DNA of 64,000 nucleotides, taken from the NCBI RefSeq assembly GCF_020073815.1, contig NZ_JAIQZJ010000016.1:62001-126000 (forward strand). The letters run 5' to 3'. Shown in pieces: positions 8,591 through 17,150 of this stretch (within the stretch, counting starts at the first letter, position 1; every line of letters starts with the position of its first letter). The notes beneath the pieces are model-generated. The model made no database searches. It saw only the letters and a list, made by a program, of their open reading frames with translations, and was not told the DNA's origin. The DNA is from Nocardioides mangrovi. GTDB lineage: Bacteria; Actinomycetota; Actinomycetes; Propionibacteriales; Nocardioidaceae. Position numbers and translations under genes: made by a program.

Positions 8591-9463
8591 TCAGGCGCCG
8601 GCGGGCGCCAGCACGATGTCGAAGCGCGTCCGCGCCCAGGTCCGGTCGCCGACGTCGCGGCCGTCCGGGGTGGGCGCAGCGGCCGCCATCTCCTCGATGT
8701 CCGTGACGAGGGAGTCCTTGACGCCGAAGACGCTGTCGCTGGCGAGGAGCTCGTCGCCGCGGACGAAGAAGTGGGTGACCAGCGTGCGCAGGCCTGGCGC
8801 ACTCACCATGAAGTGGAGGTGCGAGGCCCGCATCGGCGAGCGGCCGGTCGCGGCGAGCATCGCGCCGACCGGACCGTCGTGCGGGATCGGGTACGGCGTC
8901 GGCGTGATCGCCCAGAAGCGATAGCCGCCGTCGGCGTCGCTGAAGAGGTACGCCCGGCCGGCCGTGCGGTCGTCGCCGTACTGCACGTCGTAGAGGCCGT
9001 CCGCGTCGGCCTCCCACACCTCGATCCGCGCACCCGGCACGGGGCGGCCGTCGGTGTCACGGACCGTCCCCTCGACCCAGCACGGCTGACCGCTCGCGCC
9101 ACCGGCGATGTCGCCGCCGAGCTCGATCTCCGGGGCGTCCTCGGCGAAGAACGGTCCGACGACGGTGGCCTCGGTGGCGTCGGCGTACGCCGCGTTGTTG
9201 ATGGCGATCGTCTGCATCGAGGCGCCGAGGGTGTCGGAGAGCAGGATGAACTCCTGGCGCCGCTCGTCGGTCAGGTGGCCGACCGCGGTGAGGAAGTCGA
9301 TCCCCTGCCGCCACTCCTCCTCGGTCAGCCGGACGTCGCGGAGGAAGGCGTGCAGGTGGCGGACGATCCCCTGCATCAGCTCCTTGAGCCGTGGCGACGC
9401 GGTGTCCTCGAAGGAGTCGAGGACGCGTTGGACCAGCTCCTCCTCACGGGCGGCCTGGGTCAT
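8591..9463 (-). CDS. Intradiol ring-cleavage dioxygenase (catechol/hydroxyquinol type)
   Basis: The 290-residue protein has the helical N-terminal dimerisation domain (ELVQRVLDSFEDTASPRLKELM) and the beta-sandwich catalytic domain. Iron-ligand candidates are visible: tyrosine in DGLYDVQYGDD, tyrosine in TPYPIPHDGPVG, and two histidines in RASHLHFMV. The family inserts both atoms of O2 between adjacent hydroxyls of an aromatic ring to give a muconate. Overall pattern and length fit hydroxyquinol or catechol 1,2-dioxygenases. The substrate cannot be fixed, because no muconate cycloisomerase or maleylacetate reductase lies nearby. ATG 9463 precedes the first conserved helix. The gene faces the subtilase-fold gene divergently. 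Confidence 0.88.
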   Translation of the reverse strand: MTQAAREEELVQRVLDSFEDTASPRLKELMQGIVRHLHAFLRDVRLTEEEWRQGIDFLTAVGHLTDERRQEFILLSDTLGASMQTIAINNAAYADATEATVVGPFFAEDAPEIELGGDIAGGASGQPCWVEGTVRDTDGRPVPGARIEVWEADADGLYDVQYGDDRTAGRAYLFSDADGGYRFWAITPTPYPIPHDGPVGAMLAATGRSPMRASHLHFMVSAPGLRTLVTHFFVRGDELLASDSVFGVKDSLVTDIEEMAAAAPTPDGRDVGDRTWARTRFDIVLAPAGA

Positions 9464-9665
9464 GGCCCCGAGCGTACGACGAGGCGCTCCCGGCCGACGA
9501 CGCGAGCAGCAGGGCCTCCGAGCGGGCCGGGGCCGGTCACCTCGGTGCGGTCCGATCTGCTGTCCGGTGAGGCGGGAGCGCGAGGCGGTCCGGCGCGGAC
9601 GGCGCTCCGAGGGCTTAGGTTGACTTCGGTCGCCGTACGGGCGTCCGAAGCCTCCGGGAGGATCG

Positions 9666-12479
9666 ATGAACAACCGACGCCTGCTCGCCGTCGCCACCGC
9701 CGTGGCCGCGGTGGGCAGTCTCACCTACCTCGCACCATCGCCCGGCGTCGCCGCGCAGACCGACCGCCGCTCCGACACCGGCGCGCAGTCGACCGAGCGG
9801 TACGTCGCGTCGTCACTCGGCAACGGCCTCGCGCGCCTGGTCGCGGAGAAGGCCGCCGGCACCAGCGCGCTCACGGGCGGTGGCGGCCTGCGGATCGACC
9901 AGTCGTCCCTCGCCGTGCGCGACGCCCAGGGTCGGGTGCTCGTCGACCTGACGCCGCGCGCCGGCACCGACCGCGCGGCCTACCGCCGGACCGCCGTCAA
10001 GCTCGGCATGGTGATCACCGCGACCGACGCGGGCCTCGGCACGCTCGAGGGCTACGTCCCGTTGTCCGCGGTCCCCGAGCTCTCGGCGCTGCCCGACACC
10101 GGCACCCTCTCGCAGGTGCTGCGCCCCCAGCTGCACGCCGGGTCGACGACGTCCCAGGGCGTCGCCTTCCAGCGGGTCGACAAGGTGCACCAGGCCGGCA
10201 TCGACGGCAGCGGCATGACGATCGGCGTGCTGTCGGACTCCTACGACACCGCGAGCACCGACGTCTTCGGCGACCCGCTCGACGACCACGCCGCCGACGA
10301 CGTCGCCTCGGGTGACCTGCCCGGCGTCGGCAACCCGGACAACCCCCAGCCGGTCGTCGTCGTGGACGAGGGTCCCGACGACTCGACCGACGAGGGCCGC
10401 GCGATGCTGCAGATCGTCCACGACATCGCCCCGGCCGCGAAGCTCTGCTTCGCGCAGGCCGGCGAGGGCCAGGTCGGCTTCGCCAACAACATCCGCGCCC
10501 TGGCCGACAAGAGCGGCGCGTGCGGCGCCGACGTGATCGTCGACGACGTGGGCTACGGCGACGAGACGCCGTACGCCGACAACCTGATCAGCGACGCGAT
10601 CGACGACGTGACCGCCGACGGCGTCACCTACTTCTCGGCGGCCGGCAACGGCGGCGACCACCAGGCGTGGAGCGCGCCGGTGCACCTGGTCGGCAAGGCC
10701 GCGGGCACCAAGGGCACCAACCTGGACTTCAAGCACGTCGACCCGGCGCTCTACGCCGGCGGGCTCGAGGACATGGACCCCGGCAAGGGCACCGACGTCG
10801 GTCAGACGATCGACCTCGTGCCGTCCAGCGGCGCCCAGATCCTGGTGTCGTGGAACGACCCCGTCGACGTCAACGGCGCCAGCGTGGGTGACCCCTACTA
10901 CGAGAACACGGGGACGCTCACCGACGACAACACCGAGGACGGCGTCACCTTCGACTTCACGCCCACCGACGACCAGCTCGGCAACGAGGTCCTCCTCACG
11001 ACCGACGGCGTGCCCTCCGCCTCCGTCGACCTGATCCTCGACCTGAAGAAGCCCGACGGCACCGAGATCGGCCCGGTCGACACCGGCAGCTCGCCGGAGC
11101 GGCTCGCGACCGCGCTCGACCAGCCCGGCACCTACACGATCACCGTGAGCGGGTACGACGGCGCCACCGGCGACTTCACCGTCGACATGAGCCCGGTGCT
11201 GGCCCCGTCCAAGGTGACCACGGACTTCAACCTGCTGATCTTCGACAAGTCGGGCAACTACCTCGGCGTCGTCGGCGACGACAACACGCTGTCCGGCCGT
11301 CCGCAGGAGGCGCTGCCGATCGGCGGCCTGTCGTCCTTCCAGATGGTCATCGCCCGCGCGACCACCGGCAAGACGCCCGTCACGCAGATGTCGTACCAGA
11401 TCTGGGGCGACGGGTACGCCGGCGAGTACTACAGCCCGAAGGCCGTCTCGATCGTCGGTCACCCCGCCGCCCGCGGCGCGGTCGCGGTCGCGGCGTACGA
11501 CCCGTTCAAGTCCTACCTGCCGGAGTCGTACACGTCGTACGGCGGCAAGATGCCCGTCTACTTCGACTCCGCGGGCGACGCCTACGACGCACCCGAGGTG
11601 CGCCGGAAGCCGGACGTCGCGTCGACCGACCGTGGCAACACCACGTTCTTCGTCGCCGACGACACCCGGGACAAGGACGACTTCCCGAACTTCGGCGGCA
11701 CCAGCGCGGCCGCGCCGCACGCCGCGGCGATCGCCGCGCTGGTCCTGGAGAAGGCCGGTGGCCCGGGCTCGCTCACCCCGGCCCAGGTCCGGAGCCGGCT
11801 CGAGAAGAGCGCGTTCGCGCACGACCTCGACCCGTTCCAGGCCCACGGCTCCGCCAAGGGTCTGAAGATCACCGCGGTCGGCGACCAGAGCGACGAGCGC
11901 AACCTGACGCCGGGCTCGCTCGCGAGCAAGTCGTTCTTCCGGGTCAGGTACACCGGCTCCAAGCCGCTGCGCTCGATCACGCTGAACGGCCGGACCGCGA
12001 GCCCGACCTCGCTGCAGGGCCTGGTCTTCGACCCCCGCAAGACGGCCAAGCCGGGCAACTACCGCGCGGGCGGCTTCCCGTTCGCCGTCGGCTCGGTGAG
12101 CCACGGCCTGACCAAGCGGTCGATCTCGGCCTCGTTCTCCGGAACGTCGAAGAAGCTGCCGAAGGGCGTCTTCAGCACCATGCGGCTGCACTTCCGCAAG
12201 CCGCTGCACCGCGGTCAGTCCTTCACGTTCGGCATCGACCGTGACGCGGCCGAGTGGTCACCGTCCCTGCGCGCGATCGAGGGCAACGGCGCCGACGAGC
12301 TCGGCGGCGCGGTGGCGATCCCGAGCGGTGCGAAGAAGACGAAGGGCATGCGCTTCACCGCGGTCACCGTCGGCGGCAAGAGGCTGAGCGGTCACTTCGT
12401 CAACAAGCTCGGCCACGGCTGGACCGGTGTGGACGGGTACGGCGTCGTGAACGCCGAGGAGGCCGTCCTCGGCAAGTAG
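9666..12479 (+). CDS. Secreted S8/S53-like serine peptidase-fold protein
   Basis: The 937-residue protein starts with a signal peptide (residues 1-30, ending near GVAAQT). A prodomain-like region runs to about residue 165. The peptidase core shows an aspartate motif (TIGVLSDSYD, D191) and a serine motif (FGGTSAAAPHAAA, S680). Where subtilisins carry the histidine motif HGTxVA, this protein reads STDEGRAMLQIVHDIAP, with Glu243 or Asp242 in that place. An insertion with a pre-peptidase-like beta domain occupies about residues 400-520. The C-terminal 190 residues are beta-rich and unrecognised. It could be a sedolisin-type Ser-Glu-Asp enzyme or an inactive fold. Start ATG follows a GGGAGG site. 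Confidence 0.8.
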   Translation: MNNRRLLAVATAVAAVGSLTYLAPSPGVAAQTDRRSDTGAQSTERYVASSLGNGLARLVAEKAAGTSALTGGGGLRIDQSSLAVRDAQGRVLVDLTPRAGTDRAAYRRTAVKLGMVITATDAGLGTLEGYVPLSAVPELSALPDTGTLSQVLRPQLHAGSTTSQGVAFQRVDKVHQAGIDGSGMTIGVLSDSYDTASTDVFGDPLDDHAADDVASGDLPGVGNPDNPQPVVVVDEGPDDSTDEGRAMLQIVHDIAPAAKLCFAQAGEGQVGFANNIRALADKSGACGADVIVDDVGYGDETPYADNLISDAIDDVTADGVTYFSAAGNGGDHQAWSAPVHLVGKAAGTKGTNLDFKHVDPALYAGGLEDMDPGKGTDVGQTIDLVPSSGAQILVSWNDPVDVNGASVGDPYYENTGTLTDDNTEDGVTFDFTPTDDQLGNEVLLTTDGVPSASVDLILDLKKPDGTEIGPVDTGSSPERLATALDQPGTYTITVSGYDGATGDFTVDMSPVLAPSKVTTDFNLLIFDKSGNYLGVVGDDNTLSGRPQEALPIGGLSSFQMVIARATTGKTPVTQMSYQIWGDGYAGEYYSPKAVSIVGHPAARGAVAVAAYDPFKSYLPESYTSYGGKMPVYFDSAGDAYDAPEVRRKPDVASTDRGNTTFFVADDTRDKDDFPNFGGTSAAAPHAAAIAALVLEKAGGPGSLTPAQVRSRLEKSAFAHDLDPFQAHGSAKGLKITAVGDQSDERNLTPGSLASKSFFRVRYTGSKPLRSITLNGRTASPTSLQGLVFDPRKTAKPGNYRAGGFPFAVGSVSHGLTKRSISASFSGTSKKLPKGVFSTMRLHFRKPLHRGQSFTFGIDRDAAEWSPSLRAIEGNGADELGGAVAIPSGAKKTKGMRFTAVTVGGKRLSGHFVNKLGHGWTGVDGYGVVNAEEAVLGK

Positions 12480-12492
12480 TCGCTGATCGGTC

Positions 12493-12526
12493 GGTGAGGG
12501 GTGCCGCTCCGGCGGCACCCCTCACC
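12493..12526. terminator. Bidirectional hairpin between convergent genes
   Basis: A perfect 14-base stem (12493-12506 with 12513-12526) closes a six-base loop, 13 bases after the subtilase stop and 4 bases before the end of the convergent gene. It has no clear T tract on either side, but position and strength suit a shared terminator. Confidence 0.8.
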
Positions 12527-12530
12527 CCTG

Positions 12531-13028
12531 TCAGCGTGAGCAGTGACGGCCCGGGATCCGGACCTGGCGTGTGCCGCTGGCGAGGACCTGCACGTTGTCG
12601 ACGTGGTAGACCGTGGCGCTGAAGGTCAGCCGGCCCGGGTGCAGGTTCGTCGGCTCGCGGTAGTAGTCGACGGCGTACGACGAGGTCCCGTCCTCCCCGC
12701 AGTAGGCCTCACCCTGGCCCAGCCCACCGAACACGCCGTAGGCCTCCACGCCGTCCTGGTAGGCGGGTCCGTCGGCCCAGTAGAGGTACTCGCCGGGCTG
12801 GCAGCCGACCACCTTCATCGAGATCGTCGCGACCTTGCGCCACACGCCTCCCTCGACCTCGCCGAAGCTGATGTCGAACCAGTGCAACGGTCCGGAGACC
12901 GGCTTGATGATCAGCCGGGGCTCGGCTGGTCTTGCCGGCGAGCTCGCCTCCGCCCCGCCCACCGGGGCGATCAGCACGGCGGCGAGAGCTGTCGTGGCGA
13001 CGACGTACGAGGCGATCCTCTCGAGCAT
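12531..13028 (-). CDS. Secreted hypothetical protein
   Basis: The 165-residue product has a classic signal peptide (MLERIASYVVATTALAAVLIA, cleavage near GGAEASS). The mature part is rich in tyrosine, tryptophan and glycine. Two cysteines (CQPGEYLY and EAYCGEDG) could form a disulphide, and a third sits near the end (GRHCSR). ATG 13028 is chosen because a GGAGG lies about nine bases upstream and the signal peptide starts there. I do not recognise the family. It converges on the subtilase gene and shares its terminator. Confidence 0.7.
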   Translation of the reverse strand: MLERIASYVVATTALAAVLIAPVGGAEASSPARPAEPRLIIKPVSGPLHWFDISFGEVEGGVWRKVATISMKVVGCQPGEYLYWADGPAYQDGVEAYGVFGGLGQGEAYCGEDGTSSYAVDYYREPTNLHPGRLTFSATVYHVDNVQVLASGTRQVRIPGRHCSR

Positions 13029-13149
13029 GGCGTGAACCTCCGAGATCGGTGCTGCCATCGGCCCCCGTCGGAGGCTAGGACCACCGTCCTCGCGGACGCA
13101 TCGCCGATAGTGGGGTTCCCACGCCGGGCACCCCGCCGCGCGCCGCTCG

Positions 13150-13578
13150 TCAGCTCCCGGGGTGCGAGCCGGTCAGCCAGAAGGGCGTCACGCCGAAGAG
13201 CGCGTAGAGCTCGGCGAGGCACCCAGGCCCCGGGGCGGTCGGCCGCTGCGCCGGTGGACCCGGGGGCTGGGCGGTTCTGTCGGCCAGGAGGGCGTTCACG
13301 ACGCCCGACGAGCGGTCGAGGTGGACGCGGTCCGCGACCCGCGTGACCGTCTCGACAGGCACCAGCACCCGTCGGACAGCCAGGCCGAGGACACCGCCGG
13401 ACGCCACCACGAGCAGGCGCGGACGCCGCTCGTCGACGTCGACCACGAGGTCCTCCACCTGGCCGATCCGGAGGCCGTCGGGGCCGACCACGACCAGGCC
13501 ACGCAGGTCGGCGGCCGGCTCGGCCAGCTCGATCCCGCCGCCGGCGAGATACCGGAGCTCGGTCTCCATCACGGTCAT
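13150..13578 (-). CDS. PRC-barrel domain protein
   Basis: The 142-residue product contains a PRC-barrel-like segment: DLRGLVVVGPDGLRIGQVEDLVVDVDERRPRLLVV with a later RVLVPVETVTRV strand. These small barrels occur in stress-associated and RNA- or photosynthesis-related proteins. The C-terminal 40 residues are proline-rich and end in a hydrophobic patch (CLAELYALFGVTPFWLTGS). Start could be 13578 or ATG 13569. It lies 66 bases downstream of a tiny basic ORF on the same strand, and the HesB-like gene may head the same transcript. Confidence 0.7.
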   Translation of the reverse strand: MTVMETELRYLAGGGIELAEPAADLRGLVVVGPDGLRIGQVEDLVVDVDERRPRLLVVASGGVLGLAVRRVLVPVETVTRVADRVHLDRSSGVVNALLADRTAQPPGPPAQRPTAPGPGCLAELYALFGVTPFWLTGSHPGS

Positions 13579-13620
13579 GGCGGTCCCCCCGTCGTCGTGC
13601 TGCCGCCGTCCGGCGGCCGG

Positions 13621-13650
13621 TGGATCAGGATGGATCAGGATGGATCAGGC
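13621..13650. repeat. Three tandem 10-base repeats
   Basis: The unit TGGATCAGGA occurs three times in a row (the last copy ends in C) between the PRC-barrel gene and the tiny basic ORF. The third copy supplies the stop codon of that ORF. Such a tract could vary in copy number by slippage. Confidence 0.7.
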
Positions 13651-13779
13651 TCGGCGCACTCGCGGCGCCCGGCGGCGGCGCGCCGCTCGCACGGCAGCCA
13701 CCCGCCGCCGCTCGAGCAGCACCTGCCGGCGTACGGCGCGGTGCACGGCCCGGTCCGGCTCGGGCGGCGTCGGACTCAC
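13645..13779 (-). CDS. Tiny arginine-rich ORF overlapping the HesB-like gene
   Basis: A 44-codon frame starts at GTG 13779 in a GTGA overlap with the stop of the HesB-like gene and ends at TGA 13645. The product begins SPTPPEPDRAVHRAVRRQV and its C-terminal half is mostly arginine, alanine and valine, with about 18 arginines in 44 residues. The stop-start overlap suggests translational coupling. I recognise no family, and in DNA of this GC content an arginine-rich short frame can arise by chance, so the call is tentative. Confidence 0.4.
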   Translation of the reverse strand: MSPTPPEPDRAVHRAVRRQVLLERRRVAAVRAARRRRAPRVRRA

Positions 13780-14060
13780 GCCGCGCTCCGGAGGACGAAC
13801 TGCACCGTGCCGTCGGCCCGGGTGACCGCGTCCAGCTCGCGTCCGTCGCTGAGGTGCTCGGTCTCGCGGTCCAGGTAGAGGCGCGCTCCCGATCGATCCA
13901 CCACCCGGTCCCCCGGCTCGGGGTGATGCACGGCACGGACCTCAGTAGGTGCGTCGGCCTCGGGACGCGCCGAGACGCGCACGCCGGCGGTGGCCTCCAA
14001 GCTGGGGTGCTCGGAGACGCGTCGGATGACGGTCATGGCGCGAGCGGTGATCGTGAGCAT
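13776..14060 (-). CDS. HesB/IscA-like protein lacking the cysteine ligands
   Basis: The 94-residue protein starts at ATG 14060 behind a GGAGGAG site. It follows the A-type Fe-S carrier pattern: LTITARAMTVIRRVSEHP, a VRVSA strand, then PGDRVVDRSGARLYLDRE and a final LDAVTRADGTVQFVL. All three cysteines that bind the cluster in IscA proteins are absent, so Fe-S carriage is unlikely and the role is unknown. The stop overlaps a tiny downstream ORF, and the PRC-barrel gene follows on the same strand. The 190 bases upstream hold no other gene except the divergent STAS promoter region. Confidence 0.65.
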   Translation of the reverse strand: MLTITARAMTVIRRVSEHPSLEATAGVRVSARPEADAPTEVRAVHHPEPGDRVVDRSGARLYLDRETEHLSDGRELDAVTRADGTVQFVLRSAA

Positions 14061-14197
14061 GATGTCTCTCCTCCTCGGGATCGATCTGGGAGCTGCCTCG
14101 CCGACGGGGTCGAACGCGTCGGCAGCACCCATCCAGACACCCCCGCCGTCCCGGGACAAGGGGGTGCGACCCGATGTCCGCACTTCTCCCGCTGGTC

Positions 14198-14239
14198 GTC
14201 ATGCAACTGCAAAGTGACGGCCGGTCGGATCGTCATCTG
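14198..14239 (+). promoter_or_regulatory. Promoter-like bipartite motif upstream of the STAS gene
   Basis: The pattern GTCATG-N2-ACTGCAAAG-N16-CGTCATCTG occurs here and, with identical spacing, at 17915-17956. The two blocks sit like a -35 and a -10 element, ending 12 bases before the first possible start codon of the STAS gene. CGTC-type -10 elements are usual for ECF sigma factors. Which sigma factor or activator reads it is unknown. Confidence 0.6.
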
Positions 14240-14250
14240 CACGCGGGAAC

Positions 14251-14667
14251 GTGATGTCCATGCGATCTCCTCGACAGTCGTCACGTCGGTCATCGCGCAC
14301 CCGTCACCTCTCGGTGGTCCCCGCCGCGGACGGCGCGTCGGCCCCGGTCGTCGTCCCGTTGACCGACGACGGGCTCACCGAGGTCCTCGATGACCTGGAC
14401 CGACGGCTGGACGTCGCGCTCACCGGTGGTCCGCGTGCGGTCGTGCTCGACCTGGCCACGGTGACCGAGGTCTCCTCCACCACGATCGCGGCCCTGCTGT
14501 GGGCGCGCCGCCGGTGCTCGTCACGGGGGGTCGCGGTCGTCGTCCGTCACCCGACGCGGCGCTGCCGCGACACGCTCGAACGGGTCGGGCTGCTCCGCGT
14601 CCTGATCCTCGAGCAACCGACGTCGGGAGGGACGTCCGCCCGGCTCTCGCCCGGGACGCAGGCATGA
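14251..14667 (+). CDS. STAS-domain anti-sigma factor antagonist
   Basis: The product of up to 138 residues carries a STAS domain: VVVPLTDDGLTEVLDDLDRRL, then AVVLDLATVTEVSSTTIAALLWARRRC. The serine pair in EVSST is where SpoIIAA-type antagonists are phosphorylated by their partner kinase. The family releases sigma factors by binding an anti-sigma protein when unphosphorylated. GTG 14251, ATG 14254 and ATG 14260 are all possible starts. Its stop overlaps the start of the next gene (ATGA at 14664-14667), so the two are translationally coupled. A promoter-like motif lies immediately upstream. Confidence 0.75.
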   Translation: MMSMRSPRQSSRRSSRTRHLSVVPAADGASAPVVVPLTDDGLTEVLDDLDRRLDVALTGGPRAVVLDLATVTEVSSTTIAALLWARRRCSSRGVAVVVRHPTRRCRDTLERVGLLRVLILEQPTSGGTSARLSPGTQA

Positions 14668-15098
14668 GGACGCCGCGGAACGAGCCCGCCGCCCGGGTCC
14701 CGGACGGCTCCGACGAAGGGGTGCCCGGCGTCACGCGGTTCGACCTGGTGTGCCACCCGGACGTGGTCGACACCGCCCTCGAGCTCGTCGGGCGGTGGGC
14801 GGAGGACCGGGTCCTCCCGGAGGCGGGCCAGGAGCGCCTGCTCTCCCTGACGCGGGCGGCGATCAGCCACGGACTGAGGTTCGCGCCGCGCGGGGTCATC
14901 ATCCTCGTCCGCTGGCTGGACCTCGAGCGGGTGCGCCTCGACGCGCGCTGGGTCGGTGGCTCGAGCAGCGCCCAGCCCGGCGCGGCGGACGCCGATGTCG
15001 GCGCGACGATCTCCACCCTCGACGTCCTGGCCGACGAGTGGGGGGTGGGCCGCGCGGGCGACGGCTGGGTGCTGTGGATGGTGGCCGCGACCGCGTGA
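14664..15098 (+). CDS. Degenerate GHKL (anti-sigma-type) ATPase
   Basis: The 144-residue product resembles RsbW-like anti-sigma kinases in outline: a helix TALELVGRWAEDRVLPEAGQ, an N-box-like region LLSLTRAAISHGLRF, a strand VIILVRWLDLERVRLDARWVG, and the typical end STLDVLADEWGVGRAGDGWVLW. The N-box asparagine and the G1 box (DxGxG) are missing, so ATP binding is doubtful. It is coupled to the upstream STAS gene by ATGA. It may have kept only the protein-binding role of a partner-switching kinase. The start is set by the overlap. Confidence 0.6.
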   Translation: MRTPRNEPAARVPDGSDEGVPGVTRFDLVCHPDVVDTALELVGRWAEDRVLPEAGQERLLSLTRAAISHGLRFAPRGVIILVRWLDLERVRLDARWVGGSSSAQPGAADADVGATISTLDVLADEWGVGRAGDGWVLWMVAATA

Positions 15099-15138
15099 GC
15101 GCCCGCGCCGGACCGTTGGTCCGGTCGCAGCCCCGGCC

Positions 15139-15783
15139 TCAGGATCCGGAGCAGCCGAACGAGCCGTGCGCCGCCAGCCGGTCGGGCAGGAGGTCGCCGT
15201 AGTCCTCGGCGGTCACCGGCCCCTCCGTGAGTGCGCCGTCGGGCAGGGGCACCTTGGCGGGCTCTCCATCGGTGACCAGGACGACCGACCGCACCCCTGG
15301 CGCGGACGTGACCGTCAAGACGATCTGCCCGACCGCGACCGGCAACCGGTCCGCGCTGAGCGAGGTCTCCGGCTCGATGTCGACCTCGACGACACCGTCG
15401 GCCAGGCCCGCCATCTCGAGCCCGGAGTCGGGCGGGACGGCCGAGGAGCGTCCGTTCGCCCGCGCGTCGTCGGACGGTCCGGTCGCCAGGGTGTGCAGGA
15501 GTCCCTCGACGACGGCCCCCGGGTCGTCGCCGCAGGTGTCGTCGGTCGCCTCGGGAACGAGACGCTCACCGGCGACCCAGAAGACCACCGGTGCGCGCGC
15601 GGGCCCGCCTGCGGCGCCTGCGGCCGGTGCGCCCGCCGACCCGGACTCGAGCAGGTGGTAGGGCACCTCGCCGTCGTCGACGCGGTGCACGGAGCCGTCC
15701 CCGGGCAGCCCGCACGCGGAGAGGGTGAGCGACGCCGCCACCAGCACGGCGGCTGCGGCGCAACGAGTCCTCCGGCGGCTCAT
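15139..15783 (-). CDS. GerMN-domain lipoprotein
   Basis: The 214-residue product has a lipoprotein signal (MSRRRTRCAAAAVLVAASLT, lipobox LSACG). The rest is a single GerMN-like domain: PVVFWVAGERLVPE, then GAVVEGLLHTLATGP, VEVDIEPETSLSADRLPVAVGQIVLTVT and VTDGEPAKVPLPDGAL. In Actinobacteria such proteins (LpqB relatives) act with MtrAB-type two-component systems at the outer face of the membrane. Here the gene overlaps the kinase stop (ATGA, 15780-15783) and is last in an RR-HK-lipoprotein operon, which supports a similar accessory role. Confidence 0.8.
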   Translation of the reverse strand: MSRRRTRCAAAAVLVAASLTLSACGLPGDGSVHRVDDGEVPYHLLESGSAGAPAAGAAGGPARAPVVFWVAGERLVPEATDDTCGDDPGAVVEGLLHTLATGPSDDARANGRSSAVPPDSGLEMAGLADGVVEVDIEPETSLSADRLPVAVGQIVLTVTSAPGVRSVVLVTDGEPAKVPLPDGALTEGPVTAEDYGDLLPDRLAAHGSFGCSGS

Positions 15784-17150
15784 GGGGTCTCGGCTCCGTC
15801 GATCGGCAGTCGCACCACGAAGACGGCACCGCCGCCCGGTCGCTCGGAGCACCACACATCACCTCCGTGGTTGCGCACGGTCCGCTCGACGATGCTCAGG
15901 CCGAGACCGCTGCCGGTGCCCGCTCGCTGCCCACCGGCCCGCGCGAACCGCTCGAAGATCCGGTCGCGGTCGGCGGCGGGAATGCCGGGCCCCCGGTCCT
16001 GGACGCGTAGGTCGACCACGTCGTCGCCCGCGACGATGGTGACGCCGGTCAGGCCGCCGCCGTGCAGCTCGGCGTTGCGGAAGAGGTTGGTGAGGACGCG
16101 GAGCATCTGGACCCGGTCGACACGGACGGCGACGTTCGGGCCGTCGACCTCGACGTGGTCGTACGGCTGCCCCCAGGCGCGCAGCGCCTGACGCACCAGC
16201 TCGTCGGCCCCGGTCCTGACGGGCTCGGTCTCGTGCCCGCCGGCATCCAGCCGGCCGAGCGCCAGCAGGTCCTCGAGCGCGCGCCGGAAGCGGGCGAGCT
16301 CGTCGGCCATCAGCCGGACCGCCTCCGACGACCGCGGCGACAGGTCGGGCGACCGCTCCAGCAGGCTGAGGCTGGTGGTCAGGGTGGTCACGGGGGTGCG
16401 CAGCTCGTGGCTGACGTCTGCGGCGAACCGGGCGTCCTGCTCGATCCGCTCCCGCAGCGCGTCGACCATGTGGTTGAAGGATCCGACGAGCGCGGCCAGG
16501 TCCGGGTCCTGGGTGGTGCCGAGATGGGTGGTGAGATCACCCGCCGACACGCGGACCGCCGCCGAGGTCACCTCCTCGAGCGGAGCGAGCACCCGGCGAC
16601 CAGCGGTGCGACCGACGATCGCGCCGCCGATGGTGGTCAGGCCGGCGAAGACCGCGAGCGCGATGCTGAGGGTCCGCAGCGTCCGGTCCAGCTCCTCGGC
16701 GACGGCTACCTCGTAGTACTCGGCGTCCACCGCCGGCAGCGGGACTCCGACCACGACCGCGGACGGGTCCGTGGCACCGGTCCACCCCACTCCGACCGAG
16801 CCGTCCGCCACCACGGGCTGCACGTCGGCGGTCAGCTCCGGGCCGGCGCTGTCGAGCGCCGACGAGTACCACTGACCGTTGCGATGCACGTAGATGACCG
16901 CACCGGCGGGTGGCGAGAGCGAGCCGAGCACCTCGCTGACCTGGGCACCGGACGTCTGCAGGCTCTCGCGCACGAGCGCTCCGTCGGTGAAGGCCTGCCG
17001 CATCGCCGTCCGCTCGCGCTGGTCGACCAGGAAGTGGCGCGCGGAGAAGTAGGTGCCGAACGCCAGGAACGCCGACAGGGCCAGCGCCCCGAGGGTGAAG
17101 GCGAGCGTCACCGACGCTCGCAGTCCGCGCCGGGCGAGGGCGGACGTCAT
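15780..17150 (-). CDS. Two-component sensor histidine kinase
   Basis: The 456-residue kinase has two membrane helices (ASVTLAFTLGALALSAFLAF and LRTLSIALAVFAGLTTIGGAI) flanking an extracellular sensor of about 110 residues. A HAMP segment (GRRVLAPLEEVTSAAVRVSAGDL) leads to the H-box FAADVSHELRTPV, then the N-box (LTNLFRNAELHGG), G1 (VQDRGPGIP) and G2 (GTGSGLGLSIVE). It should autophosphorylate and pass phosphate to the response regulator whose gene overlaps it (ATGA, 17147-17150). The layout resembles MtrB. The stimulus is unknown. Confidence 0.92.
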   Translation of the reverse strand: MTSALARRGLRASVTLAFTLGALALSAFLAFGTYFSARHFLVDQRERTAMRQAFTDGALVRESLQTSGAQVSEVLGSLSPPAGAVIYVHRNGQWYSSALDSAGPELTADVQPVVADGSVGVGWTGATDPSAVVVGVPLPAVDAEYYEVAVAEELDRTLRTLSIALAVFAGLTTIGGAIVGRTAGRRVLAPLEEVTSAAVRVSAGDLTTHLGTTQDPDLAALVGSFNHMVDALRERIEQDARFAADVSHELRTPVTTLTTSLSLLERSPDLSPRSSEAVRLMADELARFRRALEDLLALGRLDAGGHETEPVRTGADELVRQALRAWGQPYDHVEVDGPNVAVRVDRVQMLRVLTNLFRNAELHGGGLTGVTIVAGDDVVDLRVQDRGPGIPAADRDRIFERFARAGGQRAGTGSGLGLSIVERTVRNHGGDVWCSERPGGGAVFVVRLPIDGAETP

